From Candidatus Rokuibacteriota bacterium (lineage in GTDB: Bacteria > Methylomirabilota > Methylomirabilia > Rokubacteriales > CSP1-6): DNA of 64,000 bases. The notes under the pieces are model-generated. The model was not told where the DNA came from. It worked only from the letters and a program-made list of their open reading frames with translations, and did not search any database. The stretch is taken from contig JAHFDN010000001.1 in assembly GCA_023248995.1 (NCBI GenBank), positions 62,001-126,000 of the forward strand, in the 5' to 3' direction. Within the stretch, counting starts at the first letter, position 1; each line of letters begins with the position of its first letter. The position numbers were made by a program, and so were the translations under genes. Shown here piece after piece: positions 7,689-17,196 of this stretch.

Positions 7689-8723
7689 CTAGCGTCCTCC
7701 GGGAGCGCTCGCCGCCGGGAGCGGGTCTTCCTCCGACCGGGCCTCCCGCCGGAGGAGCGACCCGAGCGCGGCCTCCGGGGTCTTTCCGTCGAAGAGGACG
7801 GCGGCCACCTCCTCGCAGATCGGCAGCGCCACGCCGGCCCGGCGCGCGAGCACGATCGCGGAGCGGCTGGTGCGCACGCCCTCGGCGATCATGCGGGTTT
7901 CCCGTTGCGCCTCTGCGAGCGTCTTTCCACGCGCGAGCGCCAGGCCGAGGGCCCGGTTCCGGCTGAGGGAGCCCGTGCAGGTCAGTACGAGGTCGCCGAT
8001 CCCCGCCAGGCCCGCGAACGTCGCGGGGGATGCGCCGAGGGCGACCCCCAGGCGCGTGATCTCCGCCAGGCCCCGGGTGATCAGCGCCGCACGCGCGTTT
8101 TCGCCGAGGCCCAAGCCGTCCGAGATGCCGGTGGCAATGGCCATGACGTTCTTCAGCGCGCCGCCGATCTCCACGCCGACGACGTCACGGTTCGTGTAGA
8201 CCCTGAACTCCCGCGAGGAGAGCTGCGGCTGGAGGGCACGGCCAACCTCCTGGTCAGACGAGGCCACGACGGCGGCGGTCGGCCGCGACAGGGCGACCTC
8301 GCGGGCGAAGGTCGGTCCCGACAGCACGGCCACGGGAGACGCCGGCAGGTGGGTGCTTACGAGCTCGGACATGCGCCGCGAGCGCTCTGGCTCCAGTCCC
8401 TTGGTCGCCGAGAGGGTCGTCGTCCCGGGGGGAACCCAGCGCGCCGCCAGTTCCATCACGGCGCCAAACACGTGGGCCGGCACCGCCACGACGACGAGCC
8501 CGGCGCCGTCCAGCGTCTCGGCGAGGTCGGCCGTCGCGCGGAGCCCTTTGGGAAGCGGGACCCCGGGAAGGTACCAGGGGTTCTCGCCAGTGGACCGGAT
8601 CAGCTCCGCCAGGGCCGGTTCGTGCACCCAGAGCCGGGGCGAGTGGCCGAGCCGACCCAGGTGGACCGTGAGGGCGCTGCCCCAGCTGCCGCCCCCGATC
8701 ACCGCAACCCGCACGCCGGTCAT
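7689..8723 (-). CDS. gpsA: Glycerol-3-phosphate dehydrogenase [NAD(P)+]
   Basis: A 344-residue enzyme that reduces dihydroxyacetone phosphate to sn-glycerol-3-phosphate for phospholipid synthesis. The dinucleotide fold is shown by VIGGGSWGSAL at residues 8-18. Catalytic features include SATKGLE, the lysine in GGALKNVMAIATG, and the substrate-binding GDLVLTCTGSLSRN region. The start overlaps the plsY stop by four bases (ATGA). Its product is the acceptor used by PlsY, encoded just upstream, so substrate maker and user are translationally coupled. A short, disordered, proline-rich tail follows the usual C-terminus. Confidence 0.96.
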   Translation of the reverse strand: MTGVRVAVIGGGSWGSALTVHLGRLGHSPRLWVHEPALAELIRSTGENPWYLPGVPLPKGLRATADLAETLDGAGLVVVAVPAHVFGAVMELAARWVPPGTTTLSATKGLEPERSRRMSELVSTHLPASPVAVLSGPTFAREVALSRPTAAVVASSDQEVGRALQPQLSSREFRVYTNRDVVGVEIGGALKNVMAIATGISDGLGLGENARAALITRGLAEITRLGVALGASPATFAGLAGIGDLVLTCTGSLSRNRALGLALARGKTLAEAQRETRMIAEGVRTSRSAIVLARRAGVALPICEEVAAVLFDGKTPEAALGSLLRREARSEEDPLPAASAPGGR

Positions 8724-9319
8724 GAGACGGACACCTGCTCGCCCAGCTTTCGCTCGGTGCCCGCCAGGAGTCGTGCCACATTATCACGATGCCGCAGCGC
8801 GATGATGAGACCGACCGCCAGCGCTGCCAGCGGCCCGCTCGCATGATACCGAAGGAGCGCACCGCCGATGGGCAGACACAGGACCGCGGCCAGCGACGCC
8901 AGCGAGACGTAGCGGAACGTCAGCGTGATCACGACCCAGACCAGTACCGCGGGCAGCACAGCCAGCGGCATCACGTTCAGGAAGGCTCCCAACGCGGTGG
9001 CCATCCCCTTGCCGCCCCGGAAGCGGAGGAAGACCGGCCAGCAATTGCCGACGACCGCCAGCAGGGCGCCGGCACTTGCCCACCAGGGCTCCGGCCCGAG
9101 GCCGGCCGCGAGCCACACCGCGGCGTAGCCCTTCGCACCGTCCAGGAGCAACGTGAGCACGGCGGGCCCTTTTCCGAGCGTGCGGAGGACGTTGGTCGCG
9201 CCGATGTTTCCGCTGCCGTGCCGGCGGATGTCCACGCCCGAGAACCGGGCCACGAAGTAGCCGATCGGCAGCGCACCGACGAGGTAGACCAGGATGAGAC
9301 CGGCGAGCGTCAGGACCAC
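8720..9319 (-). CDS. plsY: Acyl-phosphate:glycerol-3-phosphate acyltransferase PlsY
   Basis: A 199-residue integral membrane enzyme with about five to seven hydrophobic segments. It transfers an acyl group from acyl-phosphate to glycerol-3-phosphate to give lysophosphatidate. The three family motifs are visible: GSGNIGATNVLR, FLRFRGGKGMAT, and the C-terminal ALRHRDN region. The GTG at 9319 gives the normal family length; a longer open frame upstream only overlaps pgsA. It overlaps the pgsA end by ten bases and the gpsA start by four, in a phospholipid operon. Confidence 0.93.
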   Translation of the reverse strand: MVLTLAGLILVYLVGALPIGYFVARFSGVDIRRHGSGNIGATNVLRTLGKGPAVLTLLLDGAKGYAAVWLAAGLGPEPWWASAGALLAVVGNCWPVFLRFRGGKGMATALGAFLNVMPLAVLPAVLVWVVITLTFRYVSLASLAAVLCLPIGGALLRYHASGPLAALAVGLIIALRHRDNVARLLAGTERKLGEQVSVS

Positions 9320-9885
9320 CGGTCGGCGTCTCGGACGAGGGCGTGGTAGTCCGCCTTGCGGAAGAATCGGTAGAAGTAGTCGGCTCCGGAGAGCACGGTC
9401 AGCGCCAGCGCGACCCACAGCGCCGCGTGGGAGACCCAGTAGAAAGGCACGTAGTCGGACGGCACGCCCCTCTCCAGGATCAGGAGCGTGATCGCGACGT
9501 ACTGGGTGGCCGTCTTGTACTTCGCCAGCGTGGAGGCGGGAACGACCACGCCGACCCAGGCGGAGATGCCCCGGAGCGCCGTGACGGCGAACTCGCGCCC
9601 GATGATGACCACGACCATCCATGCCGGGACGATTTCGACCTGCACCAGGGAGATGAGCGCCGCCGCGACCAGCAGCTTGTCGGCGACCGGATCGAGCAGC
9701 TTGCCGAGCGTGGTCACCTGATTCGTCCGGCGCGCGATCAGCCCGTCGAGCCAGTCGGTGAGCGACGCCGCCACGAAGATGACCGCTGCGAGGAGGACGT
9801 GGACGCGCGAGGAGGAAATCAGGAACACCATCACGAGGGGGACCAGAACGATCCGGACCAGCGTGAGGGAGATGGGGATATTCAC
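9310..9885 (-). CDS. pgsA: CDP-diacylglycerol-glycerol-3-phosphate 3-phosphatidyltransferase
   Basis: A 191-residue membrane protein of the CDP-alcohol phosphatidyltransferase family. The signature D-G-x2-A-R-x8-G-x3-D-x3-D is complete in DWLDGLIARR followed by GKLLDPVADK. It would make phosphatidylglycerophosphate from CDP-diacylglycerol and glycerol-3-phosphate. It is the first gene of its operon, about 60 bases downstream of the promoter at 9950-9978, and is followed by plsY and gpsA. A second enzyme of the same superfamily, pssA, is at 56346. Confidence 0.94.
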   Translation of the reverse strand: MNIPISLTLVRIVLVPLVMVFLISSSRVHVLLAAVIFVAASLTDWLDGLIARRTNQVTTLGKLLDPVADKLLVAAALISLVQVEIVPAWMVVVIIGREFAVTALRGISAWVGVVVPASTLAKYKTATQYVAITLLILERGVPSDYVPFYWVSHAALWVALALTVLSGADYFYRFFRKADYHALVRDADRWS

Positions 9886-9949
9886 GGCTTATGCACCCGC
9901 CGACCGGGAGAACGCTGGTTTCTGTGTGAGCCGCAGCAAATGCCCTGTT

Positions 9950-9978
9950 ATTATCGGTTCGCCGGCGCGAAATGTCAA
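9950..9978 (-). promoter_or_regulatory. Sigma70-type promoter of pgsA-plsY-gpsA-galT
   Basis: TTGACA (9978-9973) and GATAAT (9955-9950) are separated by 17 bases on the minus strand. The -35 box overlaps the stop codon of comB, so the lipid operon starts inside the end of the arginine operon. Confidence 0.78.
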
Positions 9979-10709
9979 GGTGCGCCGCCTCCCGCGCGCC
10001 GGAGCACGCCGTCCTGGAGGATCGGCACGAGCGGGTAGGCGTCGAGCCGAAGGCACGCGGCCAGGTCCGCGTGGCGGCCGATGCGAGCCAGGTGGCGTCC
10101 CCAGGTCGAGTCGATGGCGAGGTCCTCCAGCCGCTGGCGGTACTCGCGGGCCACGCCGCGCGAGATGCTCGCCGGGTCGGCCAAGTCGCACGGCGTCCCC
10201 GCGGCCACGAGCGCCTCGACGATCAGGCCCGCGCAGACCGAGTCCTCCAGCGAGGCGTCCGCCCCGTCGCCCGCGCACAGGAGGGTGACGTCTCGTGCCT
10301 GGTCTTGGAGCCACCGCGCGACCGCCGTGACGTTGACCAGCGCGCCCACCGCCGTCGCCCTCGCCTCCCCCGCGCGCAGCAGCGCAGGCGTCCCGTTGCT
10401 CGTGGTCAGGATGATCGTCTTGCCGGCGACCCGGTCGGCGGTGTATTCCAGCGGCGAGTTGCCGAGGTCGAACCCGGCGATCGGCTCCCCGCCGCGCTCC
10501 CCCGCCAGCAGCAGCTCGCCGGAAGGGAACTCGCGGGCGCGCTCGCGGGCGTCCGCCGGCGTCAAGACCGGCACGATGAGGCGGCAGCCATGCGCGAGAG
10601 CCGTCGTGATCGTGGTCGCCGCGCGGAAGACATCTATGACGACGACGGCCTGGGAGTGGAGGCCCTCCGCGGCGAGCTGGGCCGGGGCGAGAGCCGCGCG
10701 CACGCGCAC
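9975..10709 (-). CDS. ComB-family 2-phosphosulfolactate phosphatase
   Basis: A 244-residue protein with the ComB family signatures VVIDVFRAATT, LLLAGERGG, LTTSNGT and LCAGDGADASLEDSVCAG. The founding enzyme dephosphorylates 2-phosphosulfolactate in coenzyme M synthesis. Homologues are widespread in bacteria that do not make coenzyme M, where the substrate is uncertain. The GTG at 10709 lies five bases after the argG stop; a second GTG two codons later is an alternative. It is the last gene of the eleven-gene dprA-to-comB chain. No other sulfolactate gene is visible nearby, so the substrate should not be assumed. Confidence 0.87.
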   Translation of the reverse strand: MRVRAALAPAQLAAEGLHSQAVVVIDVFRAATTITTALAHGCRLIVPVLTPADARERAREFPSGELLLAGERGGEPIAGFDLGNSPLEYTADRVAGKTIILTTSNGTPALLRAGEARATAVGALVNVTAVARWLQDQARDVTLLCAGDGADASLEDSVCAGLIVEALVAAGTPCDLADPASISRGVAREYRQRLEDLAIDSTWGRHLARIGRHADLAACLRLDAYPLVPILQDGVLRRAGGGAP

Positions 10710-10714
10710 GGGGG

Positions 10715-11926
10715 CTAGGTCCGGCGGTCGCGGAGGGCGCGGATCCTCAGGCGAAGCGCGTTGAGGTTGATGAACCCCTCCGCGTCGCTCTGCCGGTACA
10801 CGCGGTCGGCTTCGAACGTGGCAAAGTCGGGTCGGTAGAGACTCTGGGGTGATCTTCGCCCCAGGACGGTGGGGCTTCCCTTGTAGAGTTTGAGCCGCAC
10901 CGACCCGGTCACATCCTGCTGGGCGTCGTCCATCAGCCGCTGAAGCGCGATCCGCTCCGGGGAAAACCAATAGCCGTAGTAGATCATCTCCGCGTAGCGT
11001 GGCATCAGCGAGTCGCGGAGGTGCAGCAGCTCGCGGTCCAGCGTGAGGGACTCGATGGCGCGGTGGGCGACGTGCAGGATCGTTCCCCCGGGCGTCTCGT
11101 ACACGCCGCGCGACTTCATGCCCACGTAGCGGTTCTCCACCAGATCCACGCGGCCGATGCCGTGTTCCGCTCCGAGGCGATTCAGGCGCTCGAGCAGGTC
11201 CGCCGGGCCGAGTCGCTTGCCGTCCACGGCCACCGGGGTTCCCGTCTCGAAGTCGATCTCCACCTGGGCGGGAACATCGGGGGCTGCCTCCGGAGAGACG
11301 GTGAGCAGGAACATCTTGGGTGGCGGCTCGGCCCAGGGGTCCTCCAGCATGCCACCCTCGTAGGACATGTGGAAGAGGTTGCGATCGGTGGAAAACGGGT
11401 GCTCGGCGGTGACGGGCACCGGGATCCCGTGCCGCTCGGCGTAGGCGATGAGCGCCGACCGCGAGCCCAGCTCCCATTGTCGCCAGGGCGCAATGACCCG
11501 CAGGTGGGGCGCCAGGGCCGCGTAGGTGAGCTCGAACCGGACCTGGTCGTTTCCCTTGCCGGTGGCGCCGTGGGCGACCGCGTCGGCCCCTTCCTGCGCG
11601 GCGATCTCCACCTGGCGCTTGGCGATCAGGGGGCGCGCGATGGACGTGCCCAGGAGATAGCCGCCTTCGTACACGGCGTTGGCCCGGAGCATGGGGAAGA
11701 CGAAGTCGCGGACGAACTCCTCGCGGAGGTCCTCGACGAAGACGCGGGAGGCGCCGGTCTTGAGCGCTTTGTCCCGCACGGTGAGGAGCTCCTCGCCCTG
11801 TCCCAGGTCCGCGCAGAAGGCGACCACGTCGCAGCCGAAGGTCTCGATGAGCCAGCGGAGGATGACGGAGGTGTCCAGGCCACCCGAGTAGGCCAGCACG
11901 ACCTTCCGCACGGGCTGCTCAGGCAT
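10715..11926 (-). CDS. argG: Argininosuccinate synthase
   Basis: A 403-residue enzyme joining citrulline and aspartate with ATP. The PP-loop motif is [10 protein letters not shown] at residues 10-19; [13 protein letters not shown] and [15 protein letters not shown] are further signature segments. The ATG at 11926 overlaps the end of the 100-residue gene upstream by eight bases. The open frame extends further upstream, but that part is an overlap with the small gene and is not family-like. It follows argB, argD and argF in one operon. No argH is visible in the window. Confidence 0.97.
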   Translation of the reverse strand: MPEQPVRKVVLAYSGGLDTSVILRWLIETFGCDVVAFCADLGQGEELLTVRDKALKTGASRVFVEDLREEFVRDFVFPMLRANAVYEGGYLLGTSIARPLIAKRQVEIAAQEGADAVAHGATGKGNDQVRFELTYAALAPHLRVIAPWRQWELGSRSALIAYAERHGIPVPVTAEHPFSTDRNLFHMSYEGGMLEDPWAEPPPKMFLLTVSPEAAPDVPAQVEIDFETGTPVAVDGKRLGPADLLERLNRLGAEHGIGRVDLVENRYVGMKSRGVYETPGGTILHVAHRAIESLTLDRELLHLRDSLMPRYAEMIYYGYWFSPERIALQRLMDDAQQDVTGSVRLKLYKGSPTVLGRRSPQSLYRPDFATFEADRVYRQSDAEGFINLNALRLRIRALRDRRT

Positions 11927-12221
11927 GGGAGGCTTGCCCCAGCTGGAAACCGAGCTCGCGCGACTTCGCGCTCTTCGGCGGGTGCGGGTAGAGCGTGATC
12001 CGCTTGATGCTGTAGTAGAGGCAGTAGATCTGCCGGGTCGCCTCCTCGTCGTAGGCCTGGAGGCAGAGCCAGTTCTCCCGCGTCTGGAGGAAGCTCCGGA
12101 CGTGGAGGACGCTGCCGTCGTCCAGGAGGAATTCCACCACGGGGCTGGCCACCTTGTGCTCGCGGGCGAAGGACCGCGCCTGCTCCTGGAAGTGCTGCTC
12201 GAAGAAGGCCCGGTCAAACAT
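11919..12221 (-). CDS. Small protein of unknown function between argF and argG
   Basis: A 100-residue acidic-basic mixed protein starting [18 protein letters not shown] and containing [16 protein letters not shown] and [21 protein letters not shown] see no signal peptide, membrane helix or known catalytic motif. The predicted pattern is an N-terminal helix followed by strands. Its ATG overlaps the argF stop by eight bases and its stop overlaps the argG start by eight bases. Translational coupling on both sides strongly argues that it is expressed. An accessory or regulatory role in the citrulline-to-argininosuccinate steps is possible but is inference from position alone. Confidence 0.75.
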   Translation of the reverse strand: MFDRAFFEQHFQEQARSFAREHKVASPVVEFLLDDGSVLHVRSFLQTRENWLCLQAYDEEATRQIYCLYYSIKRITLYPHPPKSAKSRELGFQLGQASHA

Positions 12222-13131
12222 CGCCGCTTCCGGTGAGGTGCAGGATCACCGCCTTCTGGGCGTGCAGCCGGTTTTCCGACTGCTCCAGGACGATGCTCTG
12301 CGGCCCGTCGAGGACGGCCTCGGTGATCTCCTCCCCGCGGCGGGCGGGCAGACAGTGCATCACGAGCGCCCCAGGCTTGGCCAAGCCCACCAGGCGCTCG
12401 TTCACCTGATACCGCCGGAACGCCTCGAGCCGTGTCGCCCGCTCGGCTTCCTGCCCCATGCTGACCCAGACATCCGTGTACAGGACGTCCGCCCCCTCGG
12501 CGGCCTCGCGCGGGTCGGTCGTGAGCTTCAGGTGTCCGCCCAGCGCGCGCACCGCGGCCTGGATCTCGGGGGCCGGGGCGTACCCGGGCGGCGTGGCGAC
12601 CGCCATCGGAGTGGCGAGGAGCGCGGCCAGGAGCAGCAGCGAGTGGCAGACGTTGTTCCCGTCCCCGATCCAGGCGAGCCGGGTCCGGCCGAGGTCCACG
12701 CCGCGCTCCCAGAGCGTGAAGAAATCGGCGAGGGCCTGGCAGGGGTGCTCGAGGTCCGAGAGGGCGTTGATCACCGGGACCGTCGCGTGGGCCGCGAGCG
12801 TCGCGACGGTGGCGTGAGCGAGGGTGCGTGCTGCGATGAGGTCCACCCAGCGGCTCAGATTTCGCGCGACGTCCGGGATGGACTCGCGCTCGCCGAGTCC
12901 GATCTCCTGAGCCGGGAGGTAGATCGCCGCCCCTCCCAGTTGCGTCATGCCGACCTCGAAGGTGACGCGGGTGCGGAGGGACTGCTTTTCGAAGATCAGC
13001 GCGATGCTCTTGCCGGCCAGCGGTGCCGTCCGGTCCCCGGACTTCTGGCGGGCCTTGAGGGTCGCAGTGAGCCGGAAGAGGCTCAGGACGTCCTCCCGGC
13101 GCAGATCCCGGATCGACAGGAGGTGGTTCAT
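12214..13131 (-). CDS. argF: Ornithine carbamoyltransferase
   Basis: A 305-residue enzyme forming citrulline from ornithine and carbamoyl phosphate. The carbamoyl-phosphate loop is SLRTRVTFE (the S-x-R-T-R form), with [11 protein letters not shown] and the ornithine-site [11 protein letters not shown] chose the ATG at 13131 ([10 protein letters not shown]), which matches the usual start. The open frame extends eleven codons upstream into the argD end, which would add an Arg-rich tail not seen in the family. It lies four bases after the argD stop. Confidence 0.96.
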   Translation of the reverse strand: MNHLLSIRDLRREDVLSLFRLTATLKARQKSGDRTAPLAGKSIALIFEKQSLRTRVTFEVGMTQLGGAAIYLPAQEIGLGERESIPDVARNLSRWVDLIAARTLAHATVATLAAHATVPVINALSDLEHPCQALADFFTLWERGVDLGRTRLAWIGDGNNVCHSLLLLAALLATPMAVATPPGYAPAPEIQAAVRALGGHLKLTTDPREAAEGADVLYTDVWVSMGQEAERATRLEAFRRYQVNERLVGLAKPGALVMHCLPARRGEEITEAVLDGPQSIVLEQSENRLHAQKAVILHLTGSGDV

Positions 13132-13135
13132 GAGC

Positions 13136-14332
13136 TCATGCCGCTTGCGCCGCCAGCGCCGCACCCAGGATGGCCAGCGCCCGATCGCACGTGGCCTCGT
13201 CCACGATGAGCGGCGGCGCCAGCCTCAGCACCGTGTCGCCCGCGGTGAGGATCAGCAAGCCAGCCTCCCGGCACGCCGTCACGACCGGGGCCGCCGGCCG
13301 TGCCATCTCGACGCCGAGAAGGAGGCCCTTGCCGCGCACGTCCCGGATCACGGGGTGCCGGGCCTTGAGCCCCTGGAGACCGGCGGTGAGATGTCTGCCC
13401 ACGCGGGCCGCACGCTCGGGGAGCTTCTCCTCGAGCAATGTCTCGAGGGCCGCGAGCCCCACCGCGGTGACGAACGGCGTTCCCCCGAAGGTGGAGGCGT
13501 GGCTGCCGGGCGTGAGCGCCTGCCCGATGGGGTCGCGCGTGATCATGGCGCCGATGGGGATCCCGTTCGCCAGCGCCTTGGCGAGCGTCATGACGTCCGG
13601 CTCGACGCCCGAGTGCTGGTAGGCCCAGAGCTTTCCCGTCCGCCCCATGCCCGTCTGGATCTCGTCCAGGATCAAGAGCGCGCCCGCCTCGTCGCAGAGC
13701 TTCCGGAGTCCCGGCAGATAGTCGTCGTCCGGAACGATCACGCCGCCCTCGCCCTGGATCGGCTCGACGAGGACCGCGGCGGTCCGACTGTCCAGGGCGA
13801 GCTCCACGGCGCGCAGGTCGTTGTAGGGAACGTGCTTGAAGCCGGGCACGAGGGGCTCGAACCCGCGCTGGTACTTCTCCTGGCCCGTGGCGGTCAGCGT
13901 GGCCAGCGTGCGCCCGTGGAAGGAATTGCGGGCCGCGATGATCTCGTAGCGGTCGCTCGCGAGGTGCTCGCGGGCGTACTTGCGGGCCAGCTTGATGGCC
14001 GCCTCGTTGGCCTCGGCGCCGGAGTTGCAGAAAAAGACCCGGTCGCCGAAGGAGTGCTCGCAGAGAAGCTTGGCCAGGCGGGCCTGGGGCGCCGTGTAGA
14101 AGAGGTTCGAGGTGTGGATGAGCGTCGCGGCCGCCTCCCGGATGGCCTCCGTGACCCTGGGATGACAGTGACCGAGCGCGACGACCGCGATGCCGCCGGT
14201 GAAGTCCAGGTATTCGCGCCCGTCGGAGTCCCAGACCCGGACCCCCTCGCCTCGCACCAGGCAGATCGGCGCCCGGGTATAGGTGGGGACGTGGAATCGG
14301 TTCGACCACTCGATCAGCGTTTTGGTGTCCAC
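13136..14332 (-). CDS. argD: Acetylornithine aminotransferase
   Basis: A 398-residue class III pyridoxal-phosphate aminotransferase. Visible motifs are FCNSGAEANEAAIK for cofactor phosphate binding, EPIQGEGG, LDEIQTGMGRTG, and the Schiff-base lysine in TLAKALANG. It converts N-acetylglutamate semialdehyde to N-acetylornithine. The GTG at 14332 has GGAGGG close upstream. It sits between argB and argF. The same fold is used by the HemL enzyme at 33550, but the motifs here clearly fit the ArgD subgroup. Confidence 0.95.
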   Translation of the reverse strand: MDTKTLIEWSNRFHVPTYTRAPICLVRGEGVRVWDSDGREYLDFTGGIAVVALGHCHPRVTEAIREAAATLIHTSNLFYTAPQARLAKLLCEHSFGDRVFFCNSGAEANEAAIKLARKYAREHLASDRYEIIAARNSFHGRTLATLTATGQEKYQRGFEPLVPGFKHVPYNDLRAVELALDSRTAAVLVEPIQGEGGVIVPDDDYLPGLRKLCDEAGALLILDEIQTGMGRTGKLWAYQHSGVEPDVMTLAKALANGIPIGAMITRDPIGQALTPGSHASTFGGTPFVTAVGLAALETLLEEKLPERAARVGRHLTAGLQGLKARHPVIRDVRGKGLLLGVEMARPAAPVVTACREAGLLILTAGDTVLRLAPPLIVDEATCDRALAILGAALAAQAA

Positions 14333-14342
14333 GCGCCCTCCG

Positions 14343-15236
14343 TTACAGCACGATTTCGGTGCCGATGCCTGCGTTGGTGAAGATCTCCAGCAGGATCGCG
14401 TGCGGAATGCGGCCGTCGATGATGTGGCACTTCGCCGTCCCGCCTTCCAGCGCCTTGAGCGACGACTCCACCTTGGGAAGCATCCCGCCTTCGATCACGC
14501 CGCCCTTGATCAGCCGCTCGGCGTCCTTCCGGGTGAGCGTGCAGAGCAGCGTGCCATCCTCCCCCTGGATCCCCTGCACGTCCGTCAGGTGGATGAGCTT
14601 CTCGGCCGTCAGCGCGGCCGCCACGTTGCCGGCCACCAGGTCGGCGTTGATGTTGTAGGTTTCCCCCGCTGCCCCGACGCCGACGGGCGCGATGACCGGG
14701 ATGAAGCCGTTCTGCTCCAGGAGGCGAATGACCTGAGGGTTCACCTCCTCGACCTCGCCGACCAGCCCGATGTCCACCTCCTGGCCGTCCGGCGTCCGAT
14801 GGGCGAGGCGGCGCGCCCGGATCAGGTTGCCGTCCTTGCCCGACAGGCCGACGGCCCGGCCGCCGTGATGGTTGATCAGGCCCACGATCTCCTTGTTGAT
14901 CCTGCCGACGAGGACCATCTCGACGATCTCCATCGTCTCGTCGTCGGTGACCCGCATACCGCCCACGAAATGAGGCTCCTTGCCCAGACGCTTCATGAGG
15001 GCTCCGATCTGCGGTCCCCCGCCGTGGACGATGACGGGGTTGATGCCCACGTACCGGAGCAGGATCACGTCCAGGGCGAAGGATTCCTTGAGGCCGGGCT
15101 GCTCCAGGGCGGCCCCGCCGTACTTGATGACCAGGGTCTTGCCCTGGAAGGCCCGGATGTACGGCAAGGCCTCCATGAGGATCTCGGCACGCTGGATCAA
15201 GGGGGTCATCTGGGGGCTGTCCATGCGCGCGCTCAC
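14343..15236 (-). CDS. argB: Acetylglutamate kinase
   Basis: A 297-residue amino acid kinase. KYGGAAL and VHGGGPQIG are the phosphate-binding glycine loops, and [16 protein letters not shown] is a family signature. The N-terminal helix before KTLVIKYGG is of the type found in arginine-sensitive hexameric enzymes, so feedback inhibition by arginine is likely. The GTG at 15236 overlaps the hslU stop by four bases; an ATG four codons in is an alternative start. Confidence 0.96.
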   Translation of the reverse strand: MSARMDSPQMTPLIQRAEILMEALPYIRAFQGKTLVIKYGGAALEQPGLKESFALDVILLRYVGINPVIVHGGGPQIGALMKRLGKEPHFVGGMRVTDDETMEIVEMVLVGRINKEIVGLINHHGGRAVGLSGKDGNLIRARRLAHRTPDGQEVDIGLVGEVEEVNPQVIRLLEQNGFIPVIAPVGVGAAGETYNINADLVAGNVAAALTAEKLIHLTDVQGIQGEDGTLLCTLTRKDAERLIKGGVIEGGMLPKVESSLKALEGGTAKCHIIDGRIPHAILLEIFTNAGIGTEIVL

Positions 15237-16612
15237 AGGATGTACCGGGCTAGGTCCTCGTCCTTGACGATGTCCGCGAGCCGGGTGTGGACGTAGCCGC
15301 CGTCGATGGTCAGCTCCTTGCCCGGCATGTCCGGGGCGGCGAAGGAGATCTCGTCCAGCACTTTTTCCATGATCGTGTAGAGGCGGCGGGCGCCGATGTT
15401 TTCCGCCCGCTGGTTGACCAGCGTGGCGATTTCGGCCACGGCCGCTACGGCGTCCGGGAGAAAGTGGAGCACCACTTCCTCGGTCTTGAGCAGCTCCACG
15501 TACTGGCGGATGAGGGCGTTTTGTGGCTCCGTCAGGATTCGGATAAAGTCCTCGCGCGTCAACGGGTCCAGCTCGACGCGGATCGGAAATCTCCCCTGGA
15601 GCTCCGGGATGAGGTCGGAGGGCTTCGACACGTGGAACGCGCCGGCCGCGATGAAGAGAATGTGATCGGTCCTGACGGGTCCGTACTTCGTGGTCACCGT
15701 GGATCCCTCGACGATGGGCAGGAGGTCCCGCTGCACCCCTTCCCGCGATACGTCGGGACCGTGGCCGGCCTCGCGTCCCGCGATCTTGTCGAGCTCGTCG
15801 AGGAAGATGATCCCCGAGTCCTCCACGCGGTGGATCGCCTGGGCGATCACTTCGTCCATGTCCACGAGCTTCTGGGCTTCCTCCTGGGTCAGGAGCCGTC
15901 TGGCCTCCGCCACCCGGACCTTCCGGTGCTTGGTTTTGGTTGGAAGCATGTTGGCGAGCATCTCGCGGAGATTGATGCCCATCTCTTCCATCCCCTGCCC
16001 GGAGAAGATCTCCACGATCGGAGTCGTCTGCGACTGGACGTCCAGCTCGATCGGCCGCTCGTCCAGCTTGCCGGCGCGCAGCTGCTGCCGCAGTTTTTCC
16101 TTCGTCGCCTGCCGCGAGGCGTCCGGCGAAACTTCCTCCAGGGTCTGGCTCTGGAACGGCTCCGACTTCCGCCGGGGGAGCAGCAGATCCAGGAGGCGCT
16201 CCTCGGCGAGCGCTTCGGCCTTCCCCCGCACTGCCGTGGTCATCTCGGCCTTGATCATGTTCGCGGCGAGCTCGGTCAGGTCGCGGATCATGGACTCCAC
16301 ATCGCGCCCCACGTAGCCGACTTCCGTGTACTTGGACGCCTCTACCTTCAGGAACGGCGCCTGGGCGAGCTTGGCCAGGCGCCGGGCGATCTCCGTCTTG
16401 CCGACGCCCGTGGGGCCGATCATGATGATGTTCTTCGGGGCCACCTCGTCGCGGAGCTCGAGCGGCAGGTTCTGCCGCCGCCAGCGATTCCGGAGCGCGA
16501 TGGCCACCGCGCGCTTGGCTCGCTCCTGCCCGATGATGTAGCGGTCGAGCTCCACGACGATTTGGGCGGGGGTCAGCGGCGCAACCGCATGCTCGCTTCC
16601 TGTGTGCTTCAT
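15233..16612 (-). CDS. hslU: HslU, ATPase subunit of the HslUV protease
   Basis: A 459-residue AAA+ unfoldase. The Walker A motif is GPTGVGKTE, the pore loop is VGYVGRD, and Walker B is [11 protein letters not shown]. An insertion (I) domain lies between the two, and the C-terminal tail LARYIL fits the family tail that inserts into HslV to activate it. It unfolds substrates and feeds them to the HslV proteolytic chamber in the cytoplasm. Its start overlaps the hslV stop by four bases and its stop overlaps the argB start by four. Confidence 0.97.
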   Translation of the reverse strand: MKHTGSEHAVAPLTPAQIVVELDRYIIGQERAKRAVAIALRNRWRRQNLPLELRDEVAPKNIIMIGPTGVGKTEIARRLAKLAQAPFLKVEASKYTEVGYVGRDVESMIRDLTELAANMIKAEMTTAVRGKAEALAEERLLDLLLPRRKSEPFQSQTLEEVSPDASRQATKEKLRQQLRAGKLDERPIELDVQSQTTPIVEIFSGQGMEEMGINLREMLANMLPTKTKHRKVRVAEARRLLTQEEAQKLVDMDEVIAQAIHRVEDSGIIFLDELDKIAGREAGHGPDVSREGVQRDLLPIVEGSTVTTKYGPVRTDHILFIAAGAFHVSKPSDLIPELQGRFPIRVELDPLTREDFIRILTEPQNALIRQYVELLKTEEVVLHFLPDAVAAVAEIATLVNQRAENIGARRLYTIMEKVLDEISFAAPDMPGKELTIDGGYVHTRLADIVKDEDLARYIL

Positions 16613-17196
16613 AGCTCTTCGACCGTGACCCGGTCGTTGGTGTACACGCAGATGGCGGCGGCGATCCGCATGGCCTCCTCGACGATCTGCTTGGCGTCGA
16701 GATCGGAGTGGGCGATCAGCGCCCGGGCGGCGGCCAGCGCGAACGGGCCCCCGGAGCCGATGCCGACGACGCCGTCGTCCGGCTCGATGATCTCGCCGCT
16801 TCCGGACAGGATGAAGGAGTGCTCCTTGTCCGCCACGGCCAGGAGCGCCTCCAGACGCCGGAGGATCCGATCGGTGCGCCAGTCCTTGGCGAGCTCCACG
16901 GCGGCGCGGGAGAGATTGCCCCGATACTCGTCCAGCTTCGCCTCGAATTTCTCGAAGAGCGTGAAAGCGTCGGCGGCGGTTCCCGCGAAGCCGGCGAGGA
17001 CCCGGTCGTGGTAGAGCTTCCGCACCTTGCGCGCCCCGGCCTTGACGATGGTCGGCCCGATGGAGACCTGCCCGTCTCCGGCGAGCGCCACGCGGCCCTG
17101 GTGGCGCACGCAGATCACCGTCGTCCCCCTGATCCGCAGAAGGTCCCCGGCGCGTTCGCTTCCTCCCCGGGCAGGCGCGACGTTTCGACGGGTCAT
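16609..17196 (-). CDS. hslV: HslV, proteolytic subunit of the HslUV protease
   Basis: A proteasome beta-type threonine peptidase. The catalytic Thr is the first T of GTTVICVR, and [13 protein letters not shown] follows as expected. From the ATG at 17196 the protein has about 23 residues before this Thr instead of the usual one to five, so it would need processing. A CTG four codons before the GTT, preceded by GGGGA, would give a family-length product. The ATG is favoured because it overlaps the xerC stop by four bases. It works with HslU, encoded next. Confidence 0.94.
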   Translation of the reverse strand: MTRRNVAPARGGSERAGDLLRIRGTTVICVRHQGRVALAGDGQVSIGPTIVKAGARKVRKLYHDRVLAGFAGTAADAFTLFEKFEAKLDEYRGNLSRAAVELAKDWRTDRILRRLEALLAVADKEHSFILSGSGEIIEPDDGVVGIGSGGPFALAAARALIAHSDLDAKQIVEEAMRIAAAICVYTNDRVTVEEL

